A stretch of DNA of 64,000 nucleotides from an uncultured Pelagibacteraceae bacterium (GTDB lineage: Bacteria > Pseudomonadota > Alphaproteobacteria > Pelagibacterales > Pelagibacteraceae): contig CACFTE010000001.1 in the NCBI GenBank assembly GCA_902569105.1, positions 1-64,000 of the forward strand, in the 5' to 3' direction. The notes below the pieces were generated by a model, which was not told the DNA's origin, did not search any database, and saw only the letters and a list, made by a program, of their open reading frames with translations. Positions 48,904 to 56,893 of the stretch are shown here, in pieces. The stretch's first letter is position 1; each line of letters starts with the position of its first letter. Position numbers and translations under genes: made by a program.

Positions 48904-49782
48904 TTATTTAAGTAAAAATTTATAAGATAAGATTTTATATACAAGCTTTGCAACTAAAAAGTTATAACTATTAAACCCTTTAATTGGTGCCAATTCATTA
49001 ACATCTGCACCAACTATTTTTGAATTTTTACAAGCGATTTTTATTATTTCTAAAGCTTCGTCCCAAAATATTCCACCTGGTTCCGGAGTTCCAGTAGCAG
49101 GCATAATGCTGGAGTCAAATCCATCAACATCAAATGTAATATAAACATCTTTATTTTTTATTTGTTTTTTAAATTTTTTTAAATCCCATTTTTTTTTATC
49201 TTTAGCCCAATAAATACTTATTCTTTTTTTATTTTTTTTTAAAATAGGAATTTCTTCTGCAGATATATTTCTTATTCCAAATGATACTACAGATATATTT
49301 TTATAATCTATACATCTTTTTATTGCAGAAGCATGTGAAAATTTTTCACCAGCATAACTTTCTCTTAAATCTGCATGTGCATCAAAGTGTAAAAGTGTAA
49401 GTTTTTTATATTTTCTAATAAAGGGTTTGATACAACCAGGTGTGATAGAGTGTTCACCACCAAGAGTAATTGGAAATAGTTTATTATCTAAAATTTTTTG
49501 ATTTATCTCAGCTATTTGATTAATAGCTTTTTTTATGTTCTTACTAATTTTAAATGGTTTTAATGTCTTAATACCAATTTTTCTAAATGGTTCACATTTC
49601 AGTTCCTCATCATATAATTCAACTTGATGTGAAGCTTTTATTATTTCTTTGGGTCCATTTTTAGTACCACCACCATAACTTACAGTTTTTTCTAATCCAA
49701 AAGGGATTACAATTGCCTTTTCTTTAAAATTAAATTTATTATCAATTCCCAAAAAACCTTGTTTGTTAGTTAAATAATTCAA
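48904..49782 (-). CDS. speB: Ureohydrolase, agmatinase family
   Basis: Mn-dependent hydrolase of a guanidino group; agmatinase converts agmatine to putrescine and urea. Metal ligands are visible in GGEHSITPG, LLHFDAHADLR and DVDGFDSS, and PATGTPEPGG is agmatinase-like. The start is uncertain: an open frame reaches 49860 but would overlap the upstream gene by 74 nt, so I prefer the TTG at 49782 just after its stop (GFLGI then aligns near the family N terminus). It forms a cassette with the deoxyhypusine-synthase-like and ornithine decarboxylase genes, so a modified substrate is possible. Confidence 0.85.
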   Translation of the reverse strand: MNYLTNKQGFLGIDNKFNFKEKAIVIPFGLEKTVSYGGGTKNGPKEIIKASHQVELYDEELKCEPFRKIGIKTLKPFKISKNIKKAINQIAEINQKILDNKLFPITLGGEHSITPGCIKPFIRKYKKLTLLHFDAHADLRESYAGEKFSHASAIKRCIDYKNISVVSFGIRNISAEEIPILKKNKKRISIYWAKDKKKWDLKKFKKQIKNKDVYITFDVDGFDSSIMPATGTPEPGGIFWDEALEIIKIACKNSKIVGADVNELAPIKGFNSYNFLVAKLVYKILSYKFLLK

Positions 49783-49786
49783 TCTA

Positions 49787-50830
49787 CTACCCAAAAATTT
49801 TCGAAAAGTTCTTTCTTTCTCTGTTTTTCCATTCTGCGTTATGATAAGCATCACTTGCAATTAGTGGAAGAACACTGGTTGCTTCTGCAAAAACCATTTG
49901 CTCTTTTGTGACATCTACTTTACCCCAAGAGCTCGCTTCTTTTAGGGTAGAACTGCTACATGCTCCATCTCTTGAATCAGCAACTGTAATTTGAACAGCA
50001 TATTTATGCATATCGACATTTTTACCCAATAGCTCGGCACATATTACGGTGTCTTGAATAAAATTTTTTGGGACACCACCACCAATCATAAATAGACCTG
50101 AGCCTTTTGATCTAATTTTAATTTCTGTTAACTCTCTAAATTCTCTTATTGAGTCTATTGTCATATGTTTATTTGGATTTCTTTCTTGATGCATTACCAA
50201 ACCAAATCCCGCGCTAGAGTCTGTAAATGCAGGACAAAATATTGGAACGTTATTATCGTATGCAACTTCTATTAAAGAATCTTTTTTCTTTGCATTTTTC
50301 TTTAAATACTTTCCCATTTCATGAATAAATTCTCTTGAGGTATAGCTCCTAGGCTCTAAACCATCTGCTATTTCACCTATTATTTTGTCACACATTTGAA
50401 GCTCATCTTCGTCAATATAAGTGTCATAAATTCTATCTATATAGTTATCTCTTAGCTCAGTATCATTTTGAAATTGTGAGCCTTGATAATGTTTAAAGCC
50501 TAAGGCCTCAAAAAAATCCATATCAATTATAGATGCCCCAGTTGCGACTATTGCATCTACCATATTATATTTAACCATATCTCTATAAATATGCATACAT
50601 CCAGCCGCTGATGTTGACCCCGCTAAAGTTAAAAAAATTGTACAATCTTTATCTTTTAACATTTCATTGTATATTTTTGCTGCATTTGCTGTTTCTCTTG
50701 AGGCAAATGACATTTTTTCCATTGAAGAAATAATCTTTCTAGAGTCGAAAGAAGTTATATCTATATGTTCGACTGGTTTGCTAAGAAATTCCTTTTTACT
50801 ATTATGACCTGGATTTTTATTATTAGACAT
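49787..50830 (-). CDS. Deoxyhypusine synthase-like protein
   Basis: 347 residues of the deoxyhypusine synthase fold (NAD-dependent transfer of an aminobutyl group). Segments are FLTLAGSTSAAGCMHIYRDM, DAIVATGASIIDMDFFEALG, PIFCPAFTDSSAGFGLVMH, GGGVPKNFIQ, and EASSWGKV, whose Lys304 aligns with the catalytic lysine of eukaryotic enzymes. Bacteria lack the eIF5A acceptor, so the likely role is homospermidine-type polyamine synthesis or another aminobutyl transfer. It directly follows the ornithine decarboxylase gene (no gap) and precedes the ureohydrolase. Confidence 0.88.
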   Translation of the reverse strand: MSNNKNPGHNSKKEFLSKPVEHIDITSFDSRKIISSMEKMSFASRETANAAKIYNEMLKDKDCTIFLTLAGSTSAAGCMHIYRDMVKYNMVDAIVATGASIIDMDFFEALGFKHYQGSQFQNDTELRDNYIDRIYDTYIDEDELQMCDKIIGEIADGLEPRSYTSREFIHEMGKYLKKNAKKKDSLIEVAYDNNVPIFCPAFTDSSAGFGLVMHQERNPNKHMTIDSIREFRELTEIKIRSKGSGLFMIGGGVPKNFIQDTVICAELLGKNVDMHKYAVQITVADSRDGACSSSTLKEASSWGKVDVTKEQMVFAEATSVLPLIASDAYHNAEWKNRERKNFSKIFG

Positions 50831-52009
50831 TTATGCAACAAGAAACTGACTTTTAGTTTCCTGACTATATAATGACATTATAGGGCTATCTTCAACTTCA
50901 TAAATTTCGTCAGAGAAAAAACCATTAAATTGTGTTCTAAATGTTAAACCGTACGCACCAAGTTGCCCTAACTCAATATAATCGTTTTCCTTAATATTAT
51001 TTGGTAACAAGAAAGGGCCTTTCATGTAATCCATACTATCACAAGTCGGTCCATAGAAATCAAATGATGTTAATTTTTTTGAAATAACTCTTCCATTTGT
51101 TATCAGTCTTGCCGGAAAAACAATGTTTGGAACTCCAGCATCAAAAAGAGTTCCATAAGTTCCATCGTTTATATAAAGTTTTTGTTTCTTTCTCAGATTA
51201 ACTCTAACAATTGTTGAACCACTTTCTGCAACTATAGCTCTACCTGGTTCGCATAAAATTTTAGGCATTTTCTCTAATTTGAGTTTTGCTAAACTATTTT
51301 TTATCTCTTCAAAATAACTTTCAATAGATTGTGGAACTAAATCAGGATAAATAGTTGGGAATCCTCCACCAACATTAATATAATCAGGAATTATTTTAGT
51401 TCGTTTAATAATATTTCCAATTTCAGATATACCTTTAGCATATGATATTGGGTGCATACATTGTGAACCAACATGAAAACTTAAGCCAATTTTTTTTGAA
51501 TTTGCTTTTGCTAACCTTAATAATCCCATTGCTTCTGATGTAAGAGCTCCAAATTTTTTTGATAAATCTATTTCAGCATGTTCGTTTGAAACAGCTACTC
51601 TAACAAATAAATTCAAATCTTTTGCATTATTAGTACTTTCTAAAATTTTGATTAACTCTTCTTTTGTGTCCAATGAAAAATCTTTGACACCATATTTGAA
51701 ATATGCTTCTTTTATACTTTCTCTACTTTTCACTGTATGCATGTAACTGCAATATAAATTTGGATCTAATTGTTTGATCGTTTTAATTTCTTCTATTGAA
51801 GCAACATCAAAATACTTGATTCCACTTTGTATAATTGTTTTTAAAACTTCTTTATTTGGATTTGTCTTTACGGCATAAAGAATTTTACCTGGAAATTTTT
51901 CTTGAAAAAATTTAGATGCTGCTTGTATAGATTTTTTTCTTATACAATAAATCGGTTTATCAGGTTGTAGTTGACTAACTAACTCGTCAACCGTTTTAAA
52001 TTTTTTCAT
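50831..52009 (-). CDS. Ornithine decarboxylase, alanine-racemase fold (group IV)
   Basis: PLP enzyme converting ornithine (possibly also lysine) to putrescine; 392 residues. PLP-Lys48 lies in LYAVKTNPNKEVL; other marks are SFHVGSQCMHP, NVGGGFPTIYP, CEPGRAIVA and GPTCDSMDYM with Cys323 at the second subunit's active site. A GGGGAG Shine-Dalgarno precedes the ATG, and a terminator-like hairpin stands in the leader. Diaminopimelate and arginine decarboxylases share the fold, but length and motifs fit ODC. Confidence 0.9.
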   Translation of the reverse strand: MKKFKTVDELVSQLQPDKPIYCIRKKSIQAASKFFQEKFPGKILYAVKTNPNKEVLKTIIQSGIKYFDVASIEEIKTIKQLDPNLYCSYMHTVKSRESIKEAYFKYGVKDFSLDTKEELIKILESTNNAKDLNLFVRVAVSNEHAEIDLSKKFGALTSEAMGLLRLAKANSKKIGLSFHVGSQCMHPISYAKGISEIGNIIKRTKIIPDYINVGGGFPTIYPDLVPQSIESYFEEIKNSLAKLKLEKMPKILCEPGRAIVAESGSTIVRVNLRKKQKLYINDGTYGTLFDAGVPNIVFPARLITNGRVISKKLTSFDFYGPTCDSMDYMKGPFLLPNNIKENDYIELGQLGAYGLTFRTQFNGFFSDEIYEVEDSPIMSLYSQETKSQFLVA

Positions 52010-52045
52010 ATCTTGCTCCCCAAAAAAAATTTAACAAAAAAAATA

Positions 52046-52062
52046 CGCATATCAGCTATGCG
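52046..52062 (-). promoter_or_regulatory. Terminator-like hairpin in the ornithine decarboxylase leader
   Basis: On the minus strand CGCATA pairs with TATGCG around a 5-nt loop, followed at once by TATTTTTTTTG and a second T8 tract. It lies 36 nt upstream of the decarboxylase ATG, with no minus-strand gene behind it that would need terminating. Attenuation, or a short palindromic operator, are the options. Confidence 0.4.
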
Positions 52063-52121
52063 AATTATCAATAACCGACCATTTATGAGATATATTGAGC
52101 AATGTAAAGTTAAATCTTCTC

Positions 52122-52151
52122 TTGAATTTAATTTTATCCACCCCATATAGT
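52122..52151 (+). promoter_or_regulatory. Promoter of regA, predicted leaderless start
   Basis: TTGAAT (52122-52127), 18-nt spacer, TATAGT (52146-52151). An ATG at 52153 lies too close to be transcribed; the next in-frame ATG at 52159 is 7 nt after the -10, and this decides the chosen start. Confidence 0.5.
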
Positions 52152-52158
52152 TATGCAC

Positions 52159-52716
52159 ATGGACGTAGAAATGAAAAAAATAACTGATTTTGACAATAAA
52201 AACTTGCTTTTGGTAGACGATGATAATCCATTTAGAGAGAGATTAGCTAGAGCTATGGAGAAAAAAGGTTTTGAAGTTTCACAAGCAGAAAGTGTAAAAA
52301 AAGGCATAGAATCAGTAAAACAATCTTGTCCAGGTTTCGCAGTTGTAGATCTGAGACTTGGTGATGGAAATGGACTAGAGGTTGTAAAAGAAATTAAAAA
52401 ATTAGGCCCCGAAAGTAGAGTTATAATGTTAACAGGGTATGGAAATATTCCTACAGCTGTAGCAGCAGTTAAAGACGGTGCAATTGATTATTTAGCAAAA
52501 CCTGCGGATGCTGAAGACGTAGAAAAAGCATTATTAGCCGAACCAAATAAAAAAGCATCACCACCTGAAAACCCAATGTCTGCTGACAGAGTAAAATGGG
52601 AACATATTCATAGAGTTTTTGAACTGTGCAACAGAAATGTATCCGAAACAGCAAGAAGACTAAAGATGCACAGAAGAACTCTGCAAAGAATTCTATCCAA
52701 AAGATCGCCTAAATAA
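52159..52716 (+). CDS. regA: Response regulator of the RegA/PrrA/ActR family
   Basis: Redox-responsive regulator in alphaproteobacteria. 185 residues from the ATG at 52159, chosen from the promoter; an ATG two codons earlier is possible. The receiver domain has LLVDDDNPF, FAVVDLRLGDGNG with the phospho-acceptor Asp, and the switch residues MLTGYG and YLAKPAD. A short linker leads to the Fis-type DNA-binding helix-turn-helix (NVSETARRLKMHRRTLQRIL). The partner kinase RegB is not in this window. The 3' end overlaps the convergent bioY by 8 nt. Confidence 0.93.
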   Translation: MDVEMKKITDFDNKNLLLVDDDNPFRERLARAMEKKGFEVSQAESVKKGIESVKQSCPGFAVVDLRLGDGNGLEVVKEIKKLGPESRVIMLTGYGNIPTAVAAVKDGAIDYLAKPADAEDVEKALLAEPNKKASPPENPMSADRVKWEHIHRVFELCNRNVSETARRLKMHRRTLQRILSKRSPK

Positions 52717-53257
52717 TTTTTCTAACTTTTAATAATTTTTCTGTTGATATAGCTAGAATTGCAATTTTGAATATTTCAGCTAATACAAAATTTTTAATAC
52801 CCCAAACATATGCCACTTCCCAACCAGCCAAATAAGCCAACCAAGGTACACCCGTTAAGTATATTGCAAATATAGCTAATGAAATTAGTGAAAATTTTAT
52901 AAATATATTTTTATTTAAATTTACGAAACCCGCTATAAACACTGAGGTTATAAATCCAATTAAATAACCACCTGTTGGTCCAACCATATAACTTATCCCT
53001 ATACCTTTTTCAGGTGTACCTGCAAAAACTGGGAGTCCTATTGCGCCTTCAAATAAATATAAAAAAATGGTAGCTAATCCTAATTTCCATCCTAAGCTTA
53101 TACCGATCAATACAACTACAAATGTCTGCATAGTCATAGGTACTGGATAAAAAGGAACTTTTATTTTAGCTGAAATAGTTAAAAGCAAAGTTGCGAAAAT
53201 AACTATTATAATTTTCTTTAAAATATTAAGTGATTCTATTTTTTTTACTAATTCCAT
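52709..53257 (-). CDS. bioY: Biotin transporter BioY (ECF S component)
   Basis: Integral membrane biotin-binding protein, 182 residues from MELVKKIESLN; a TTG 15 nt earlier overlaps the -10 and is rejected. Hallmarks are KVPFYPVPMTMQTFVVVL, FEGAIGLPVFAGTPEKG, YMVGPTGGYLIGF and YLTGVPWLAYLAGW. No ECF ATPase genes (bioM/bioN) are nearby; it may share energising modules or act alone. It suggests dependence on external biotin. Confidence 0.95.
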   Translation of the reverse strand: MELVKKIESLNILKKIIIVIFATLLLTISAKIKVPFYPVPMTMQTFVVVLIGISLGWKLGLATIFLYLFEGAIGLPVFAGTPEKGIGISYMVGPTGGYLIGFITSVFIAGFVNLNKNIFIKFSLISLAIFAIYLTGVPWLAYLAGWEVAYVWGIKNFVLAEIFKIAILAISTEKLLKVRKII

Positions 53258-53263
53258 ACTTAA

Positions 53264-53292
53264 ATAATACAAGGTTTTGAATAATCTTACAA
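53264..53292 (-). promoter_or_regulatory. Promoter of bioY, predicted leaderless start
   Basis: On the minus strand TTGTAA (53292-53287), exact 17-nt spacer, TATTAT (53269-53264), then 6 nt to the ATG at 53257. No Shine-Dalgarno. Confidence 0.5.
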
Positions 53293-53362
53293 ATATATCT
53301 TAATAAAGTCTTTGATCCTTAGATATATAGTATAATTATTGTAAACTTATTAATACTTCAAT

Positions 53363-56140
53363 ATGTCAAAAATTAAAAAAACAGACCATTATTATTTGAT
53401 TGACGGCTCTGGCTATATTTTTAGAGCATATTACGCTTTACCTCCTTTAACAAGAAAAAGTGATGGTTTACCTGTTGGCGCGGTAAGTGGTTTTTGCAAT
53501 ATGTTATTTAAATTATTAGAAGATGCTAAATCAGAGGTTAATAAAGAAAGACCAACACACTTTGCAGTAATTTTTGACTCAGCAAGAAAAAATTTTAGAA
53601 ATGAAATTTATACAGACTATAAAGCAAATAGAGCAGATGCACCAGATGATCTAATCCCTCAATTTGATTACATTAGAAAATCAGTTCTTGCATTTAATTT
53701 ACCATCAATTGAACAATTAAATTATGAGGCAGATGATTTAATTGCAACTTATGTTGATCAGATTAATAAAATTGGCGCTAAAGCAACAATAGTTTCCTCA
53801 GATAAAGATCTTTTGCAGCTTCATGGAAAAAATATAAGAATTTTTGATCCAATGAAAAACAAATTTTTAGGACTTGAAGATATTAAGCAAAAGTTTGGAG
53901 TTAAACCTGAAAAAATAATAGATGTTCAATCGCTAGCTGGCGATACAAGTGATAATGTCCCAGGAGTTCCAGGAATTGGAATAAAAACAGCCTCTGAATT
54001 AATAAATACATTTGGAACTCTTGAAAATCTTCTGAAAAATGCTCATACAATTAAACAAAATAAACGGAGAGAAACTCTTCAAGAAAATAAAGATAAAGCA
54101 TTAATTAGTAAAAAACTTGTAACTTTAAAAAAAGATGTTCCAGTGAAAGACAATTTAAATGACTTTATTTTAAAGGATGTAGACAAAGATAAGCTTTATT
54201 CATTTTTAAGAGAAATGGAGTTTAATAGATTGTTAAGTTCAGCTATTTCAATTTATGGCGATGTTGGTTTCGAAGACAGTAAAAAGGAAAAAATAAAAAA
54301 TAAAATCAATGATGATAAAATATCTAAAAATAAATATTTTTTATTTAAAGATGAAAATGAAGTTGAAAATTGGTTAAAAGAAGCAGATGAAGTTGGAGAA
54401 TTTGCAATTGATACAGAAACAACATCTTTAGATGCTCATCAAGCAGATCTAGTAGGTATTTCTCTTTGTTACAAGCCGGGCCATTCGGGTTATATTCCTT
54501 TAAAACATGTATCTGGAAAAAACTTAGATTCAGAAAAAATTTTAAAAATTTTAAAACCTTATTTAGAAGATAAAAGTATCAAAAAAATTGGACAGAATAT
54601 AAAATTTGATTACATAATTTTCTATAAAAGAGGAATTAAAATTAATTCGTTAGAAGATACAATGCTGATGTCATATGTTTTAGATGCAGGCAGAAATAGA
54701 CATAATTTAGATATTCTTGCAGAAATTCACCTTCAACACAAAAATATTTCATTTAAAGATGTTGTTGGAACTGGAAAGAAGCAATTAAACTTTAGTGAGG
54801 TAGATATAGAAACCGCAAAAGATTATGCAGCCGAAGATACAGATATTACTTTAAGACTTTATAAACTTTTTTATCAAAATTTAAGGTCTGAAAAATTACT
54901 TCAAATTTATGAAAATTTTGAAAAACCAATGGTGGAGATTTTAGCTAAAATGGAAATTAATGGCGTTAAAATAGATAAAAATTTTCTAGCAAAACTATCA
55001 AGTAGATTTAGTAAAAAAATAGATCATTTAGAAAAAGATATTTTTAAGATAACCAAAACAAAATTTAACATTGGTTCCACTAAACAATTAGGTGAAATAT
55101 TATACAATCAACTAAAAATCGCTTCACTTAAAAAAACAAAAAAGGGAAGTTTTGCCACTAGTGCTTCAGTTTTAGAGGATTTAGCTTTTAAGGGGCACGA
55201 GCTTCCAAAATTAATCTTAGATTGGAGACAACTTACGAAATTAAAAAATACTTACTCAGACTCACTACAGGAGCACCTGAATCCAAACACAAAAAGAATT
55301 CATACTTCTTTTTTATTAGCAGCTACCACAACGGGAAGATTAGCATCTAGTGATCCAAACTTACAAAATATTCCTATTAAATCAGAAGATGGCAAAGAAA
55401 TAAGAAAGTCATTCATAGCTGAAAGAGGATTTTCTCTAATTTCTGCAGATTATAATCAAATAGAAATGAGAATTTTGGCAGAGATAGCAGATGTTAAAGA
55501 GTTAAAAAAAGCATTTATAAACAATGAAGATATTCACTCGATAACTGCAAGCCAAGTATTTAATAAAAAAATTAAAGAAATTGATAAAGATATGAGAAGA
55601 AAAGCAAAGGCTATAAATTTTGGAATTATTTATGGTATTTCTCAGTACGGTTTAGCAAAGCAAATTGGAGTTTCAAACGTAGAAGCTGAGGATTTTTTAA
55701 ATTCTTACTTTATCAAGTTTCCAGAAATAAAAGACTATATGAATGAGACAATAAAGTTTTGTAGAAAAAGTGGATATGTAAATAATATATTTGGCAGAAG
55801 AACTCATTTGAATGGAATTAACGATAAAAATTATAATGTAAGAAATTTTCAAGAAAGAGCCGCAATTAATGCACCAATCCAGGGTTCTGCATCAGAAATA
55901 ATGCGGTTAGCGATGATGAGGCTAAATACTAAATTTTCAGAATACAAGAGTGCAAATATAAAAATTTTGCTCCAAATACATGACGAATTAATATTTGAAG
56001 TTAAATCATCAAATTTAAAAGAAATGTCTAAAATAATTGCTGAGGTTATGAATGGAGTTGAGTCAAGCGAACATCACAAGTTTACAGTGCCACTCTTAAT
56101 AGATTTGAATATAGGAGAAAATTGGGGCATGTTACACTAA
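53363..56140 (+). CDS. polA: DNA polymerase I
   Basis: Gap filling and primer removal in replication and repair; 925 residues with all three domains. The 5' nuclease domain is at 1-~300 (IFDSARKNFRNEIYTDYKAN, DNVPGVPGIGIKTA). The 3'-5' exonuclease follows with EFAIDTETTSLDA. The family A polymerase has motif A DYNQIEMRILAEIAD, motif B RRKAKAINFGIIYGIS and motif C QIHDELIFEV. A TATAAT at 53331 may be its -10, about 26 nt before the ATG. Confidence 0.98.
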   Translation: MSKIKKTDHYYLIDGSGYIFRAYYALPPLTRKSDGLPVGAVSGFCNMLFKLLEDAKSEVNKERPTHFAVIFDSARKNFRNEIYTDYKANRADAPDDLIPQFDYIRKSVLAFNLPSIEQLNYEADDLIATYVDQINKIGAKATIVSSDKDLLQLHGKNIRIFDPMKNKFLGLEDIKQKFGVKPEKIIDVQSLAGDTSDNVPGVPGIGIKTASELINTFGTLENLLKNAHTIKQNKRRETLQENKDKALISKKLVTLKKDVPVKDNLNDFILKDVDKDKLYSFLREMEFNRLLSSAISIYGDVGFEDSKKEKIKNKINDDKISKNKYFLFKDENEVENWLKEADEVGEFAIDTETTSLDAHQADLVGISLCYKPGHSGYIPLKHVSGKNLDSEKILKILKPYLEDKSIKKIGQNIKFDYIIFYKRGIKINSLEDTMLMSYVLDAGRNRHNLDILAEIHLQHKNISFKDVVGTGKKQLNFSEVDIETAKDYAAEDTDITLRLYKLFYQNLRSEKLLQIYENFEKPMVEILAKMEINGVKIDKNFLAKLSSRFSKKIDHLEKDIFKITKTKFNIGSTKQLGEILYNQLKIASLKKTKKGSFATSASVLEDLAFKGHELPKLILDWRQLTKLKNTYSDSLQEHLNPNTKRIHTSFLLAATTTGRLASSDPNLQNIPIKSEDGKEIRKSFIAERGFSLISADYNQIEMRILAEIADVKELKKAFINNEDIHSITASQVFNKKIKEIDKDMRRKAKAINFGIIYGISQYGLAKQIGVSNVEAEDFLNSYFIKFPEIKDYMNETIKFCRKSGYVNNIFGRRTHLNGINDKNYNVRNFQERAAINAPIQGSASEIMRLAMMRLNTKFSEYKSANIKILLQIHDELIFEVKSSNLKEMSKIIAEVMNGVESSEHHKFTVPLLIDLNIGENWGMLH

Positions 56141-56179
56141 TTAACTAATATTGCCCTATTTAGAACAATTTAGTATTTT

Positions 56180-56185
56180 TATAAC
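56180..56185 (+). promoter_or_regulatory. -10 element of chvI, possible leaderless start
   Basis: TATAAC ends 6 nt before the chvI ATG at 56192. The -35 is not convincing. Confidence 0.35.
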
Positions 56186-56191
56186 TGATTT

Positions 56192-56893
56192 ATGAAACAG
56201 ACTATTGCATTAGTTGACGATGATAGAAATATTTTAACAAGCATAAGTATTGCTCTAGAAAAAGAGGGATTTAATGTCCAAACATATCTAGATGGTGAAA
56301 GTGCTTATATAGGCATAACTAGGACACCTCCTAATCTTGCAGTAATTGATGTTAAAATGCCTAAAATGGATGGAGAAGAACTTTTAAGAAAAATAAGAAA
56401 AAAAACTTCATTACCAGTGATTTTATTAACATCTAAAGATGAGGAAGTGGATGAACTTCTTGGATTAAAATTAGGAGCAGATGATTTTATTAAAAAATCA
56501 GGAGGATTTTCAATTAAAGTTTTGATTGAAAGAATAAGGGTTCAACTTAGAAAAAAAGAGACTACCAATATTGATGAAAATAAAAATATTATTTCTCATG
56601 GAAAGTTAAGATTAGATCCTTCACAATTGGAGTGCGAATGGAATGGAAAGCAATTGCCAGAAAAGTTAACGACCACTGAATTTTTAATTGTGAAAGAATT
56701 AGCAAAAAGGCCTGGAATAATTAAAGAAAGATCTCAATTAATGGATATAGCTTATAGGGAAGATACTGATATTGAGGATAGAACGATAGATAGCCATATC
56801 AAAAGAATAAGAAAAAAATTTAAAAAAATAGATAATAATTTTTCTGCTATAGAAACTCGTTATGGAAGTGGCTATAGATGGAATGTTAGTTAA
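56192..56893 (+). CDS. chvI: OmpR-type response regulator ChvI
   Basis: 233 residues: receiver domain (IALVDDDRNILTS, phospho-Asp in LAVIDVKMPKMDG, LLTSKD, LGADDFIKK) and winged-helix domain (LTTTEFLIVKELAKRPG...DRTIDSHIKRIRKKF...GSGYRWN). The ADDFIKKSGGFSIKVL segment and tandem placement with the kinase point to ChvI, the acid/envelope-stress regulator of alphaproteobacteria. Its last base overlaps the kinase start. Confidence 0.92.
   Translation: MKQTIALVDDDRNILTSISIALEKEGFNVQTYLDGESAYIGITRTPPNLAVIDVKMPKMDGEELLRKIRKKTSLPVILLTSKDEEVDELLGLKLGADDFIKKSGGFSIKVLIERIRVQLRKKETTNIDENKNIISHGKLRLDPSQLECEWNGKQLPEKLTTTEFLIVKELAKRPGIIKERSQLMDIAYREDTDIEDRTIDSHIKRIRKKFKKIDNNFSAIETRYGSGYRWNVS

Noticed and set aside
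52010-52152. speF-type long RNA leader before ornithine decarboxylase
   Set aside because: Only about 140 nt are available and I cannot match the speF consensus; only a short hairpin with a T-run is supported.
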